Under the pieces are notes generated by a model. That model saw only the letters and a list, made by a program, of their open reading frames with translations. It made no database searches and had not been told where the DNA came from. Below are positions 21,201-32,800 of a stretch of DNA of 64,000 nt, in pieces. Location of the stretch: positions 3,658,001 to 3,722,000 of the forward strand of contig NZ_AP024828.1 in NCBI RefSeq assembly GCF_019668465.1. The letters are read 5' to 3'. The stretch's first letter is position 1. Each line of letters starts with the position of its first letter. The translations under genes were made by a program, and so were the position numbers. Source of the DNA: Mycobacterium senriense (lineage in GTDB: Bacteria; Actinomycetota; Actinomycetes; Mycobacteriales; Mycobacteriaceae).

Positions 21201-21267
21201 CCAAGGCGGCCCAGAACCCTATTACTACCCAGGGCCACCGCACCACAAAATTGGCTATTCGTCGCAT
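18232..21267 (-). CDS. mmpL10: MmpL10-type lipid transporter
   Basis: 1011 residues. The N-terminus [20 protein letters not shown] leads into the first helix. The paired proton-relay motifs [17 protein letters not shown] and [13 protein letters not shown] are present, and the periplasmic coiled-coil segment lies between about residues 440 and 700. Placement between papA3 and the PE-PPE gene matches the acyltrehalose loci (mmpL10 with papA3; mmpL8 with papA1). The predicted job is moving diacyltrehalose-type precursors across the plasma membrane before extracellular acylation. The C-terminal tail is basic and Arg-rich. There is no mmpS partner next to it, which fits the lipid-type MmpLs. Confidence 0.86.
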   Translation of the reverse strand: MRRIANFVVRWPWVVIGFWAALAVALPLTFPSLNEMAQKHPLAILPNNAPSSVTAHKMTEAFHESGSDDLLLVALSDEKGLGPADEATYGKLVTALRADTRDVVMLQDFISAPPLRPVVTSKDHKAWVLPVGVAGELGTPQSYAAFNRISDIVKRTLQNNPTGTPLTVNLTGPAATVADLTVAGDRDRLPIELAIAVLVLIVLLLVYRSAVTMLLPLMTIGLSLIIAESAVAGYSQLTGSGVSNQSIVFLSAIMAGAGTDYAVFLISRYHDYLRSGDDFDQAVKKALISIGKVITASASTMGITFLLISFARMGVFKTVGISSAIGIGVAFLAAVTLLPAIMVLAGPRGWIKPRRELTARFWRRSGIRIVRRPRAHLVASVLVLIILASCASLVRYNYDDRKALRPSAPSSIGYAALDRHFPVNQSIPEYILVQSPHDLRTPQALADLEQMADRVSQLPNVSAVSGITRPTGNVPEQFRATYQAGAIGSLLAGGSKMINDQTNDLNRLTEGAGTLADNLGDVRGQVNQLAASVRELEGAFSSTKNQYSGNALVEEVDIAARLVDHVNSLSNAMGWNFSAAKNMFAWIGPVLTALQGNPVCDADSSCSATRGTFEQLVGARDQADLDAINDLSHQLQEYPDKRALKASTDRLRSAFAKLSDVLHSMGMDRPGGLQTNLNTLQSGADQLAGGSRQVADAVAQLIDKVKQLGAGLSESAAFLLSLKHDAARPAMAGFNIPAQLLHLPGFQEAAKVFISPDGHSVRYLVQTKLNPFSTEAMDQVNAITASARGAQPNTALADATVSMAGYTAGLKDTRDYYQHDIRFIIAVTLLVVLLTLIALLRAIVAPLYLVATVVISYLSAVGIGVLVFQFLLGQQLHWSVPPLAFVVLVAVGADYNMLLVSRMRDESPHSMRYGIIRTLSSTGGVITAAGLIFAASMCGLLFSSIGTVIQGGFVIGVGILLDTFLVRTITVPAIAALAGRANWWPSRMSRGRASRRAPSRTAVGHTEPEPC

Positions 21268-21372
21268 ATCGGCCTCATCCCGGCCGGCGCAGTTGTTTGC
21301 GTCCTGCGATGGCAGCCGCCGACGCTGTGGTCAAGCCGCGCAATTTCCCACGAGTCATCGAACTACTCCACG

Positions 21373-22794
21373 CTACCCAACGCGTCCCCAATGTCCGGTG
21401 TCGGCGACCCGCCCGCACACGGACCGCATCGCTTCCAGGTAGCGGACAACCGATTTCCGAGCGACCGGATCCTCGGGGAACATCATCGCCATTGCCGTGC
21501 CTTCCCCGTACCGAAATAGATAGATGGTCAGCTGATACGAGTACCGGCCGTCCGAGTAGATTCCAATGTTGTTCGCATAACCGAGGTCAGCTGCCGCAAG
21601 TACAGCGTTGAGGGGAGCGGCGCCGCCGTGGAAAAAATTCGACACCGGAAAGTTTGGCTGCGGCCACTTCAGCCACGGCGCCAATTCCAAAACGCGGTAA
21701 TACGGGACCTTCGCCAGGTGCTGACCGGAATCGAAGGAAGTCTGCGCAGCCCACGCGGCCTCGGCGAAAGTGGCTGCGGCTATCGGCACAGTGATCGGTA
21801 CCAGGCCGGTAAACCATCCCTGTGTCATGAAATTATCCGTAGTTCTGCGTGTATCCCTGGGAGTCAGGCCGTAATACGTTGGAGCACCGGTGAATTCGTG
21901 CTCGACCAAGGCGATGCACGCGAATAGGCCACCGATGAAACGCGCGCCGACCGCCGTGCAGGCTGATTCGAATCGCTCCGTCTGTTCTGCGTCTATGAGG
22001 AGTTCGGAGACCATGGCGCTTGCACTCGCCCCCGACGGGTTGCCCAATGGCAGCGGAAATTCAGGAAAACTGCCATTGTTGTTCTCGGCGAAGTCAATCC
22101 AAGTGCGTACCTCAGGCGAATCCATGGTCAACGTTGACGTGTACTGGCGCTCGCCGGCGCAGAAATCGTCAAAGCTGCCGGCATCGGGAAGCGCAAGGGG
22201 TTCATCTCCTGCGCTCGCCGCCGCATACATTCCGTTGGCCTCGAGCATCGTTGTGCCGATCAACGTCGCGTCCCCGTGGACATGATCCATAGCGGCAAAG
22301 AAAGTGAAGCAATCATCGCTCTGGACAATCCCGAAAGTGAAGCAGCCCCACTGCAGCGGATTCGGTATCGCCACGACATGAGCGCGCATTTCGTCAATTG
22401 TCATTTCGCCGTGATCAATCGGAGCGAATTCGATATCGGCGGGGTTGCTGATGGTGTGCCTGACGAACTCTCCGTCGGTGGTGTGGTGGAACCAACTGCG
22501 GAAGGTGTCATGCCGGCGCAGATACGCGTTGACGGCATAGTTCATGGCGGAAATGTCGCATTGGCCGGGCACGTCACAGGTAGCGATGATTTGCCGGGAA
22601 AAGTCGAGTCCGGCGGACGTCCGCTCGTGAAAATTACGCAGATGCTGGCCCTGCATGTAGCTGACCGGCACAGAACTGGCCGGCGCCTGTCGCGCCTTCT
22701 CGGCGGCCGCGGCCGTCGGGTGCCAGGAGATGACCGACCCTGGGGCAGGCGTCCAATCACCGAGCGAGCCGATCGTGATTTTCCCGATGCGCAA
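21373..22794 (-). CDS. papA3: PapA3-type polyketide-associated acyltransferase
   Basis: 473 residues of the condensation-domain-like Pap family. The catalytic HxxxD motif reads HVHGD, His171 to Asp175. The first residues, MRIGKITIGSLGDWTPAPG, resemble the PapA group. PapA enzymes transfer the PKS-bound acyl chain to trehalose in the cytoplasm, giving mono- and diacyltrehalose. It is the first gene of the minus-strand operon and starts 1.05 kb from the divergent pks. The family cannot tell trehalose from trehalose-sulfate acceptors by reading alone. No sulfotransferase gene (stf0 type) is nearby, which favours trehalose. Confidence 0.84.
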   Translation of the reverse strand: MRIGKITIGSLGDWTPAPGSVISWHPTAAAAEKARQAPASSVPVSYMQGQHLRNFHERTSAGLDFSRQIIATCDVPGQCDISAMNYAVNAYLRRHDTFRSWFHHTTDGEFVRHTISNPADIEFAPIDHGEMTIDEMRAHVVAIPNPLQWGCFTFGIVQSDDCFTFFAAMDHVHGDATLIGTTMLEANGMYAAASAGDEPLALPDAGSFDDFCAGERQYTSTLTMDSPEVRTWIDFAENNNGSFPEFPLPLGNPSGASASAMVSELLIDAEQTERFESACTAVGARFIGGLFACIALVEHEFTGAPTYYGLTPRDTRRTTDNFMTQGWFTGLVPITVPIAAATFAEAAWAAQTSFDSGQHLAKVPYYRVLELAPWLKWPQPNFPVSNFFHGGAAPLNAVLAAADLGYANNIGIYSDGRYSYQLTIYLFRYGEGTAMAMMFPEDPVARKSVVRYLEAMRSVCGRVADTGHWGRVG

Positions 22795-22960
22795 TCTATT
22801 CTCCTCGGTCTGGACGGCCGCGTTCCGGGCCCGCTGGCCGCGGCACCAAGATAACCCTCTCCGGAGTGACCGACGCCGGACTGCGCGGCGTGCGACAGCT
22901 CACCGACACGGCAGCGGTGGTGAGGGTGGAACGGTCCCGCACCGGACGCAGGCCCGCGCC

Positions 22961-22999
22961 GTCAGTTGACGATACTCGGGCGGTCAACCGACGATACTC
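22961..22999. repeat. Two 17-bp direct repeats, 22-bp period
   Basis: GTCAGTTGACGATACTC at 22961-22977 is repeated as GTCAACCGACGATACTC at 22983-22999, with 14 of 17 bases identical including a 10-bp perfect core GACGATACTC. The start-to-start distance of 22 bp is two helical turns, so the copies would face the same side of the DNA, as tandem operator sites do. Read on the minus strand the core also contains TATCGT, a -10-like hexamer. Confidence 0.55.
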
Positions 23000-23038
23000 A
23001 TGCAACGTGCCGCGGAGAAGAGCCATACTCGTTTGATT

Positions 23039-23044
23039 CTTATA
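23039..23044 (-). promoter_or_regulatory. Candidate -10 element for the papA3 operon
   Basis: TATAAG on the minus strand, about 245 bp upstream of papA3. It is the most canonical -10-like hexamer in the half of the gap nearer papA3. No convincing -35 is seen. The direct repeats would then lie downstream of the transcription start, in the 5' leader. Confidence 0.3.
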
Positions 23045-23075
23045 CACGTGCACAATCGGACCGGCATGCGTACAT

Positions 23076-23122
23076 TGACTGACGGACTGGTTTCGCCGCC
23101 GCGCATCTTTGTCGGTCAGTCA
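23076..23122. repeat. 12-bp imperfect inverted repeat
   Basis: TGACTGACGGAC at 23076-23087 pairs with GTCGGTCAGTCA at 23111-23122 with one mismatch; the inner 8 bp (TGACTGAC/GTCAGTCA) are perfect. The loop is about 23 nt. It could be a regulator site or an RNA stem in the papA3-pks gap. Confidence 0.45.
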
Positions 23123-23726
23123 GCGATGGCTGAGCTGGCGGGGAACCACTGATCTTGCTAGGAGTGTCGAGATGGGCCATGCGTCGGAATGTCGGATCAA
23201 GGCCCCTTGAGAGCAGCAGTCATCGCGCGCCCTGAAGTATCTCGACAGCTAGACCACGTTGCGGGACACAAGATCCCGCGCGAAGGTGGGAATCGATCGC
23301 ATGCGATCGGGCGATCGGCCCGATCCGGCGTGTCGTTGCCGGCCACCGTAGCCGCATATTCCGTAGGGTCGATTGTCATCACGGACGGTAGATGAGGCAG
23401 CTCAGGACAGCAGAGCCGGCCACCGCGGATGGTTAGGGATGGGGTTCGTTCGCATTCTGAGGACGCAATGCGTGCAGCACGTCGAGGCAGTGGCTGTCTT
23501 GCCGCAGCGGCGGGGTCCCCCACCGTTCCTGCCGGGTGTATTGTCGTCGCCTATACCGGAAGCCTTCCCGCAGTCGGTGACTGGCTGGAAACGCGAATTC
23601 GAATGCGGTGCTTGAGGATAACTGCGGTACCGCGAGTCGGGGTGCTCTCCGAACGCGGGCTGGTTTGGTGGTGAAGTGAATTGAGCTGACGACGGTTGCT
23701 GGAGGCAGTGCACCAGCAAACTTCGG

Positions 23727-23770
23727 CACACTGTCTGCTCCGGGGGTGCGCAGTGTGTGGCCAGATCTGG
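23727..23770. repeat. Inverted repeat and adjacent palindrome upstream of pks
   Basis: CACACTG at 23727-23733 and CAGTGTG at 23751-23757 are a perfect 7-bp inverted repeat. Directly after it, CCAGATCTGG at 23761-23770 is a perfect 10-bp palindrome. Both lie 80-120 bp before the pks start codon, where an operator or leader hairpin for pks would be expected. Confidence 0.4.
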
Positions 23771-23849
23771 TACGGAACACCACCGCCGCGGCGCTGAAAC
23801 GCGCACGGCGATGGAATCCCTCGCGAGCCGAAGCAGAGAGGACAACCGC

Positions 23850-26800
23850 ATGTCAACCGCCGAAGGTGTCATGGAGCCGCCATCCGGTTTTGCAATCGTC
23901 GGATACGCGGCGCGCTTTCCCGGCGCCTCGGACGCTGACGAATTCTGGCAGCTGCTGCGAGATGGTAGAGATGCGATATCGGAGGTGCCCCAGGACCGGT
24001 GGGATGCCGACGAATTCTTCGACCCGGATCCCGATGCGCCCGGGAAGGTTGTAACCCGTCGGGCAGGTTTCGTTGATGATGTAACGGGTTTCGACGCGCC
24101 GTTTTTCGGTATGTCGGCGCGCGAGGTCAGGTCGATGGACCCGCAGCATCGGATCTTGCTCGAGACGGCGTGGCGGGCGGTCGAACATTCGGGCACCGCG
24201 CCAACGGCATTGGCGAACACCAACACTGGTGTTTTCGTCGGGATGTCCACCCATGATTACCTCGGAATGGCTTCCGACGAACTAACTTACGCCGAGATCG
24301 AGGCGTACATGGCGATCGGGACGTCATCTGCTGCGGCAGCGGGCCGGATCAGCTATCGATTGGGGCTGCAGGGTCCGGCGGTCGCCGTCGACACGGCCTG
24401 CAGCTCGTCGTTGGTGGCGATCCATCAGGCATGCCAAGCGCTGCGGTTGGGGGAATGCGACCTTGCGCTCGCCGGCGGTGCAAATGTCCTGCTTACCCCA
24501 GCGACCATGATCACCTTTTCCCAAGCGCACATGCTCGCGCCCGACGGCCGGTGCAAGACTTTCGATGCGGCCGCGGATGGCTACGTGCGGGGCGAAGGTT
24601 GTGGCGTCATTGTCGTGAAGCGGCTTGAAGACGCGATCCGTGACGGTGACCGGATTCGGGCCGTGATCCGGGGCAGCGCAATTAACCAGGACGGCGCATC
24701 GGGCGGATTGACCGTGCCGAATGGCATTGCCCAACAACGGGTTATCGCCGACGCGCTGCAGCGCGCCGGCATCGCACCCGGGGACGTCGGATACCTCGAG
24801 GCACATGGGACCGGGACGTCGCTGGGCGATCCGATCGAGGCCCAGGCCGCCGGCGCGGTGCTCGGCACCGGGCGCGAGGCGAGCCGGCCGCTGTTGATCG
24901 GCTCGGTGAAGACCAACATCGGGCACCTGGAAGCGGCCGCGGGGATCGCGGGCGTCATCAAGGTCATCCTGTCGCTCGAACACGGGTTACTGCCGCAGCA
25001 CTTACACTTTCGCAATCCGTCTCCGCACATTCCATGGGACCGCCTCCCGGTGCAGGTGGTCGAAAAAGCGACTGCCTGGGAACGAAACGGTCGGCCGCGT
25101 ATTGCCGGAGTTAGTTCGTTCGGGTTCGCCGGGACCAATGCGCACGTCATCCTCGAGGAAGCTCCCGAGGAAGTGGCTCAGGTTGCTGCGGCCCCGCGGT
25201 CCGCCGGCCAGGCCGAAGACCGACGGTTCAGCATCCTTCCGCTGTCGGCGCGGACGCCCGCCGCGCTGGTGCAGATCGCCGATCAATACCGAAGTTGGTT
25301 GAGCGCAAACCCCGAGGCCACCCTCGCCGATTTGCGCTTTACCGCCGGAGTGGGGCGAGCGCACCTGGAGCACCGGGCCGCGTTGGTGGTGAATTCGAGG
25401 GAATCTGCCAGCGAGTTACTCGGCGCGCTCGCCGACGACCGCCCGGGACCCGGTTTGGTTCGCGGCGTATCCGATGACACACCGAAGACGGCGTGGCTGT
25501 TCACCGGTCAAGGCAGCCAGTACGCCGGCATGGCCAGAGAGCTGTTCGACACCGAGCCGGTGTTCGCCGAGACACTGACCCACTGCGCTGCAGTTGTCGC
25601 CGATGTTCTCGAAAAGCCTTTGCTGGAAGTCGTTTTCGATACGGATGGCCCAAACTGCGAAGAGGCGTTGCGACAGACCGCCTTTGCCCAACCCGCGTTG
25701 TTCGCGGTGGAGATGGGCTTGGCCCGGCTCTGGCAGTCCTGGGGCTTCGAACCCGACGTGGTGTTGGGCCACAGCGTCGGCCAATATGCGGCGGCCTGCG
25801 TCGCGGGTGTGTTCAGCATCGAGGACGGCGCGCTGCTGATGGCAGAGCGCGGCCGTCTTTTCGGCAGTTTGCCTGCGGGTGGTCGGATGGTCGCGGTGTT
25901 CACCGCCGCCGAACGCGTCGAGGTCCTGACCGCCGAGTTCCCGAGCCTGTCGGTCGCTGCCTACAACGGCGCGAACACCGTATTGTCCGGGCCCGCGCAG
26001 GTTCTCGACCAGGCGGTGGCCGAGTTGATGGCCGACGGTGTCCGGTGTGACTGGCTGGACACCAGCCATGCGTTCCACTCGTCGCTGCTGGATCCCATCC
26101 TCGACGAGTTCGAGTCATATGCGAACCGGTTCAATTTCAGTTCCCCACAACGGATTCTGGTGTGCAACCGTACCGGAGCCGCGCTCGGCAGGAGCGTGAA
26201 ACTCGATGGCTCCTATTGGCGTCGCCACGCGCGCCAACCGGTCGAATTCGCTAAGAGCGTACAGACCCTTGCCGACCTGAGTTGCAAAGTGTTGTTAGAG
26301 GTCGGCCCGCAACCGGTTCTCACCGCCGCGGCCCTGCGGGCATGGCCTGACCCGACCACTGCACCGCGGGCGATCGCGTCGATGCGTCGAAACACCGCCG
26401 ACCATCGCCAGATCACCGAAGCCCTCGCCGACGCGTACGTCCTGGGCCACCTGCCCAAATTCGATGCTGTGCGGCAGGAACCGGCGCGAAAGCTCGACCT
26501 GCCCACCTATCCGTTCCAGCATCGCCAGTACTGGTTCCGCGAGAAGAGGGTCCGGCCCACTGCCCGCGAGACCACCGTCGCGCGTAGCGATGCCGTCCGG
26601 CTCCTCGAGGATGACCGGATCGAGGAGCTCGCCGCGCTACTCGATGGTGCGAGCGGTGATCAAAACACCCTGGATGTGCTGACAAAACTGGCCGCGCAAC
26701 ACAATCAACAGCGTATGAGCCAGTCCATCTCCGATGATCGTTACGAGATTCGCTGGGAGGAGTTCACTGCGCGACTTTCCGATACGGAAGCCGGCGAGGG

Positions 26801-29800
26801 ATGCACCTGGCTTGTCGTTGGCGATGACGATGCCGTCCAGCCCCTGGTCGATGCGCTCACCGCGCAGGGGCAGCAGTCTCGGATTCTGGCGTTGCCCGCG
26901 ACCGACGCGGACGAGGAACGGCTCGAGATCGTATTGCGCGCTGCGGCAGCAGATGATGCGCCGCTACGCATCGTGCATGTCGCGGCCCTCGATTCCGGCA
27001 CCGCACCATCGATGCGGTCGCTGCTGCGGATGCAACATCGGGTACTGGCCGGAACGCGGCGGCTTTTTCGTGTCGCGGCCGCCGCCGAACTGCGCCAACC
27101 CATTTGGATGGTCACCCGTGGTGCGCAACGAGTCACTGACGCCGACACCGTCTTGCCGGATCAGAGTTGCCTATGGGGATTCGGTCGCGCCGCCTCGCTG
27201 GAGCATCCGCAATTGTGGGGCGGCCTGGCGGACCTCGCTGAAGGTAGTACCGACGAATGGTCGCGGTTGATCAAGATGGCGTTGGCACCGCGCGACTCGG
27301 CTGTCAGGGAAGACCAGATCGCGCTGCGTGGTCAAGAGGTCTATGTTCCCCGGCTGGTCCGGCGAATCGGGCGGCCTGCCGCAACACCGCTGACATTGCG
27401 TGGTGATGCAACGTATTTGGTGACCGGTGGGCTTGGTTCGATCGGACTGGAAATCGCCGGATACCTGGCAGCGCACGGTGCCCGGCATCTGGTGCTGACC
27501 GGCCGACGCTCGCCCAGCGAGGCCGCCCGACAGCGCATCGATGCCCTACGCGAACAGCAGGGATGCGAGGTTCGAGTTGTCGCCGCCGATGTCGGCGACG
27601 CCCACGACGTCGCGCGCCTGTTAGGCACTGTGCGGGCCGAACTGCCGCCGTTGGCAGGCATCGTCCATGCGGCGGGTGAGATCGGGACCACCCCGCTGCG
27701 CGCCCTGGACGACGCTGAGGTAGATCGAGTGTTCGCTGGAAAAGTCTGGGGCGCTTGGCATTTGAGCGAAGCGGCCGCTGACCTGCAGCTAGACTTCTTC
27801 CTCAGCACTTCTTCGATCGCTTCGGTGTGGGGCGGGCTCGGTCAGACGGCTTACGGCGCGGCTAACGCTTTCCTCGACGGGCTGGCCTGGCGGCTGCGCG
27901 AGCAGGGCGTGTCCGGGATCAGCGTCAATTTCGGTCCGTGGTCGGCGGGTATGGCCGACGAGGAGGCTCGGGCGCGACTGGCTGAACGCGGTGTCCGGAC
28001 ATTGTCACCTGCCGATGCGCTGGCGGGCATGGCCGATGTCATCGCGGCTTCTGCCGCGCAGGGCGTTGCACAAGGGGTCGTGGCCCGGATCGACTGGGCC
28101 CGTTTCCTGCCGCTTTACCAGCAAGCCGGGAAGCGGTCATTGCTGGCGGAGTTGGCAGGTGAAATTCCCGATTTCGCCCCCGCGCCAACCACGTCCGGGA
28201 GGACACCACTGGTCGAGCAGCTCACTCACGCTCCGGTGCAGCAGCGCAAGAAGCTCGTCACGGATTATCTGCGTGACGCGGTAGCGGAGGTGACCCGAGT
28301 CGATGTCGCGGAGATCCGCGGGGACGCCGGATTCTTCGATCTCGGCATGGATTCGCTGATGGCCGTCGAACTGCGGCGCCGCATGGAGCAAGGGGTGGGC
28401 AAGGAGTTGCCGGCGACCCTGGCGATGGACTATCCACGTCTGTCCGACGTGGCGGATTATCTGCTCGGCGACGTGCTCGGGCTCAGCCAACAGCCGTCCG
28501 CCGATGCGCGGCCGCAGCCGGCCTCGGTGGTGAGGACGCGCACGGACGAGCCGATCGCGATCGTCGCAGTGGCCTGTCGCTTTCCCGGCGCGGCCGATCC
28601 CGAAGCTTTTTGGGAGGTGCTGTCCGGTGGTGTCGATACGATCCGGGAAGTCCCGGATGACCGATACGACATCGACGAGTTCTACGATCCGGATCCAGAT
28701 ACTCCGGGCAAGGTCTACAGCCGCTTCGGTGGATTCCTCGACGGAATAGACGGTTTCGATCCGGAATTCTTCGGTATTTCCCCGCGCGAGGCTGTCTGGA
28801 TGGATCCGCAGCAACGGCTGATGCTGGAAACCGCGTGGGAGGGCTTGGAGCGTGCCGGGTACTCGCCGGGGGAATTGCGCGGCAGCCGAAGCGGGATCTT
28901 CGTGGGGGTGGGCTCCAACGAGTATTCGCATCTGCTGTCCGCCGACTCCGTCGAGAAGATCGAACCCCACTTCATCACGGGCAATGCGCTCAATGCCATT
29001 TCGGGCCGGGTTGCGTTTGCACTCGGGCTGGAAGGACCGGCGGTGGCGCTCGACACCGCGTGCAGTTCGTCATTAGTGGCCGTCCATCAGGCCTGCCATG
29101 CATTGCACTCCGGTGACTGCGATTTGGCGTTGGCCGGTGGCGTGAATGTCTTGCTGAGTCCGGTGTCCACCATCGCGGCGTCACGCGCCAGGATGTTGTC
29201 GCCTGTCGGGCGATGCAAGACCTTCGACGCCTCCGCGGACGGCTATGTGCGCAGCGAAGGCTGCGGGATCCTGGTGCTCAAAAGGATGAGCGACGCAGTG
29301 CGTGACGGCGATCGGGTTTGTGCGGTCATCCCGGGCAGCGCGATCAATCAAGACGGCGCTTCCAGTGGTTTGACGGTGCCCAATGGTGGTGCGCAGCAAC
29401 GGCTTATCGCCGCGGCGCTGGATCGCGCCGGTTTCGACGGCGGGGATGTCGACTATCTTGAGGCACACGGGACGGGCACAGCGCTGGGCGATCCAATCGA
29501 GGTGCAGGCCGCCGGGGCCGCCTATGGTGCCGCTCGTGATGTGGACCGGCCGTTGCTGATCGGCTCGGTGAAGACCAATATCGGCCACCTCGAGTCGGCG
29601 TCAGGAGTCGCTGGTCTGATCAAAGTCGTGTTGTCGCTACAGCACCAAGTGCTGCCGCAGAGCCTGCACTTCGAGACACCGTCGCCACATATCCCGTGGG
29701 ACTCACTGCCGGTACGGGTCGTGGACAAAGCGATTCCGTGGCAGGCCAACGGCAGACCGCGCCGTGCCGGCATAAGTTCCTTCGGGTTCACCGGCACGAA

Positions 29801-32800
29801 CGCACACGTGCTGATCGAGGAGGCGCCGCCATCATCCGCGACCGGTGACGAAAACCCCACGGGCGACCTCGCAGCGCCAGCGGAGACGAAGGTTCATGAT
29901 GGGCCGGCCGACGTGCTGCCGCTGTCCGCGCGGTCGCCGCAGGCACTGGTGGCATTGGCGCGGCGCTACCAGGAATGGTTGGACACCCACCCGAACGCCG
30001 ATATCGCCGATGTGTGCTTCACGGCCGGGGCCGGGCGTTCGCATTTCGAACACCGGGCCGCGCTGGTCGTGGACTCGGTTCAGAGCGCCCGCGAGGCGCT
30101 GGCCGACCTGGCCGAGAACCGGATGCGGCCGGGAGTGGTGCGCGGCGAATGCATGGACCCGCCGACGACGGCATGGTTGTTCACCGGGCAAGGCAGCCAG
30201 TACCCGGGGATGGCGCGCGAGTTGTTCGACGCCGAGCCGGTTTTCGCGGACACGGTGAAACGCTGCGCGGATGCAGTCAGCGCGATGCTGCCGCGTCCGT
30301 TGTTGGAGGTGCTCTTCGCGACTGACCGCGACTCCGGTGGTGAAGCCGGAAAAACACTGCGGCACACCTCGTTTGCGCAGCCCGCGCTGTTCGCCGTCGA
30401 AATGGGCCTGGCCCGGCTGTGGCAGTCGTGGGGCGTCGAGCCCGACGTGGTGCTGGGGCACAGCGTGGGCCAGTATGCGGCGGCGTGTGTGGCGGGGGTT
30501 TTCAGCCTCGAGGACGGGGCGCGCCTGATGGCCGAGCGGGGCCGTCTGTTCGGCAGCCTGCCTGACGGCGGCCGAATGGTGGCGGTGTTCGCCGACGCCA
30601 AATACGTCGAGGAGATCGCCAACGACTTCCCCCGGGTGTCTGTCGCCGCCTACAACGGCCCCAACACGGTGCTGTCGGGTCCCGGCGCGGATCTGGAACA
30701 AATTGTCGCTCGCGGTGGCAGTGACGGGATTCGCTGCAGCTGGCTGGAAACCAGCCACGCCTTCCACTCTGAGTTGCTGGAGCCGGTGCTCGGCGAATTC
30801 GAATCATATGCAGCGCGTTTGGATTTCGCTGTACCGACGCTGCCGCTGGTCTGCAACCGCACCGGCGCGGTGCTCACCGCCGAAACCCCGTTGGACGCCC
30901 GGTATTGGCGGCGGCATTCCCGCCAGCCGGTGCAGTTCGCCGAAAGCATACGGACCGTGGCGGCGCTGGGGTGCTCGGTGTTGATGGAGATTGGACCGCA
31001 ACCGGTTCTGACCGGGGCCGCGGTGCAGGTCTGGCCGGAACATCTGGCGGCGCCGCGCGCGATCGTCTCTCTGCGCAAGGGCGTCAGCGACCGGCGGCAG
31101 ATCACCGAGGCGCTGGCCGCGGGGTACGTCAGCGGTCACCGGCCCGATTTCACTGTGCTGCATCGTCAGCCGCGCCTCAGGCTAGAACTGCCCACCTATC
31201 CGTTCCAGCACCGGCGCTTCTGGCCCAAGGCTTCCGGCATCGCCGGCATCGATGGTCAAGGTGCTGTGGCATCCGGGCTCCTGGGCAGTGCAAAAGAGCT
31301 AGCCTCCGGCGACCGCGTCTACACCAGCCGGTTGTCGGTCAAGTCGCAGCCCTGGCTCGCCGACCACGTCATCTATGGCACCGTCGTCGTCCCGGGCGCA
31401 ACGTACGCGGCGATGGCCCTGGCCGCCATCGGGCCGCCGGGGCGCGTGCAGAACGTTTATTTCTATGAACCGATCATCCTGCCCGAAAAGGCTTCTCGCG
31501 AAGTGCAGCTGAGTCTGCATCCGCTGGAGGACGGTGGCGGCTGGAGCTTCCGGGTGGACAGCCGCTCATACGGCGTCGCCGATGCCGAATGGGCGTTGAA
31601 CGCCGACGGCACCGTCGTCGCCGGCGTCGATGACGAGCCGGCGGCTGATCCGGCGGACTCCATCGACGCGGCGATCGAGCGGCTGGACCGCAGTCGTCCC
31701 CAGCTGCTGTTCGAGAGCTTCGCTGAAAGCGAGCTGGAATGGGGGACCACCTGGTCGACGTCCCTCAAATCGCTGTGGTTCGGCGAGGGTGAGGCGATCG
31801 GCGATGTCACCGTCGGCGAGGAACTCGCCGAGCACCTTGGAACCGAGCCGATGCATCCGGTGCTGCTCGATCTGTGCACCGGCATCACCTTCCCGGCGTT
31901 CCCGGCCCTGCTCGCGGCCGAACAGGGGATCAACGATCTCTTACTGCCGTTGCGGTACGGGCAAGTGTCACTCCGGGAGAAGATGCCACGACGGTTCTAT
32001 TGCCGCGGCAAGTGGCGTGCCAGTGCCCTCGACAGCGAAACCCAAGTCTTTGACCTCGATTTCGTCGATCGCGATGGTCGCCACCTGGGCGGGATTCGCG
32101 AGTTCACGGTCAAGCGCGCGCCCCGGGAGGCGCTGTTGCGTGGACTCGGCGGCGATGCCACCCGGCTGCTCTATACCCTCGGCTGGCACGAGGTGCCGCC
32201 TCAGCCGCCGAGCGACGATGCCGAGGGCGCCGGAAACGCGAACGGCACCTGGCTGATTGCCGGCTTCGACGAACTGGCGGCCGAACTGCCCGGCTGCACC
32301 ACTTTTGACCGGATTACGGAGCCCGAGTCGTTGGGGCAGCTGTTGACACGGGCTCGAGAGCGCGACGTGCCGTTCGCCGGCATCGTCTGGCGTGCCTCCA
32401 GGCCTAGTGCAGAAGAGTCGAGCGCTGATTCCGCACGGCGTCTGGAAACCGAGATCGCCCATCTGCTGAGTGCAGTGCACACCTTGCAGACCGATGAGGC
32501 AGCCAAACTTCCCGATGGGTTGTGGATCATCACGGAACGGGCAGTGGCGACCGAATCCGGTGAGGCCGTCGATCCCGTGCAGGCGGCGCTGTGGGGCCTC
32601 GGGCGCACCATCCTCAACGAGGAACCGGCCCTGCGTTGCAGGCTGGTCGATTGCGACGGCTCGGAGCAGGCTGTGCACTCGCTGGCCGGTCTTGTCAGGG
32701 CGACGCTCGACGAACCTGAACTCGCCCTGCGGCAAGGAAAGTTGTTGGCGTCCCGATTACTGCCCTGGGCGCGCAGCGGTCATCTCGCGGTACCGCGTGG

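Larger units (their letters stand above)
22795..23849. other. 1.05-kb divergent intergenic region between papA3 and pks
   Basis: No open frame here looks like a known protein or shows steady coding bias, so I treat it as non-coding. It must hold the two outward promoters of the trehalose-lipid cluster. A TATAAG at 23044-23039 on the minus strand could be the -10 of the papA3 operon. Several repeats, listed separately, suggest regulator binding or a long 5' leader. Its length is unusual for a mycobacterial divergent promoter. A small RNA or short leader peptide cannot be excluded. Confidence 0.6.

Noticed and set aside
23757..23849. Upstream start for pks
   Set aside because: The extra 31 residues are not KS-like, and the ATG at 23850 has a better ribosome-binding region and the expected distance to the KS domain.
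23402..24250. Minus-strand open frame overlapping the pks start
   Set aside because: Low-complexity Ser/Arg/Pro translation, no recognisable domain, and it overlaps the KS domain of pks.
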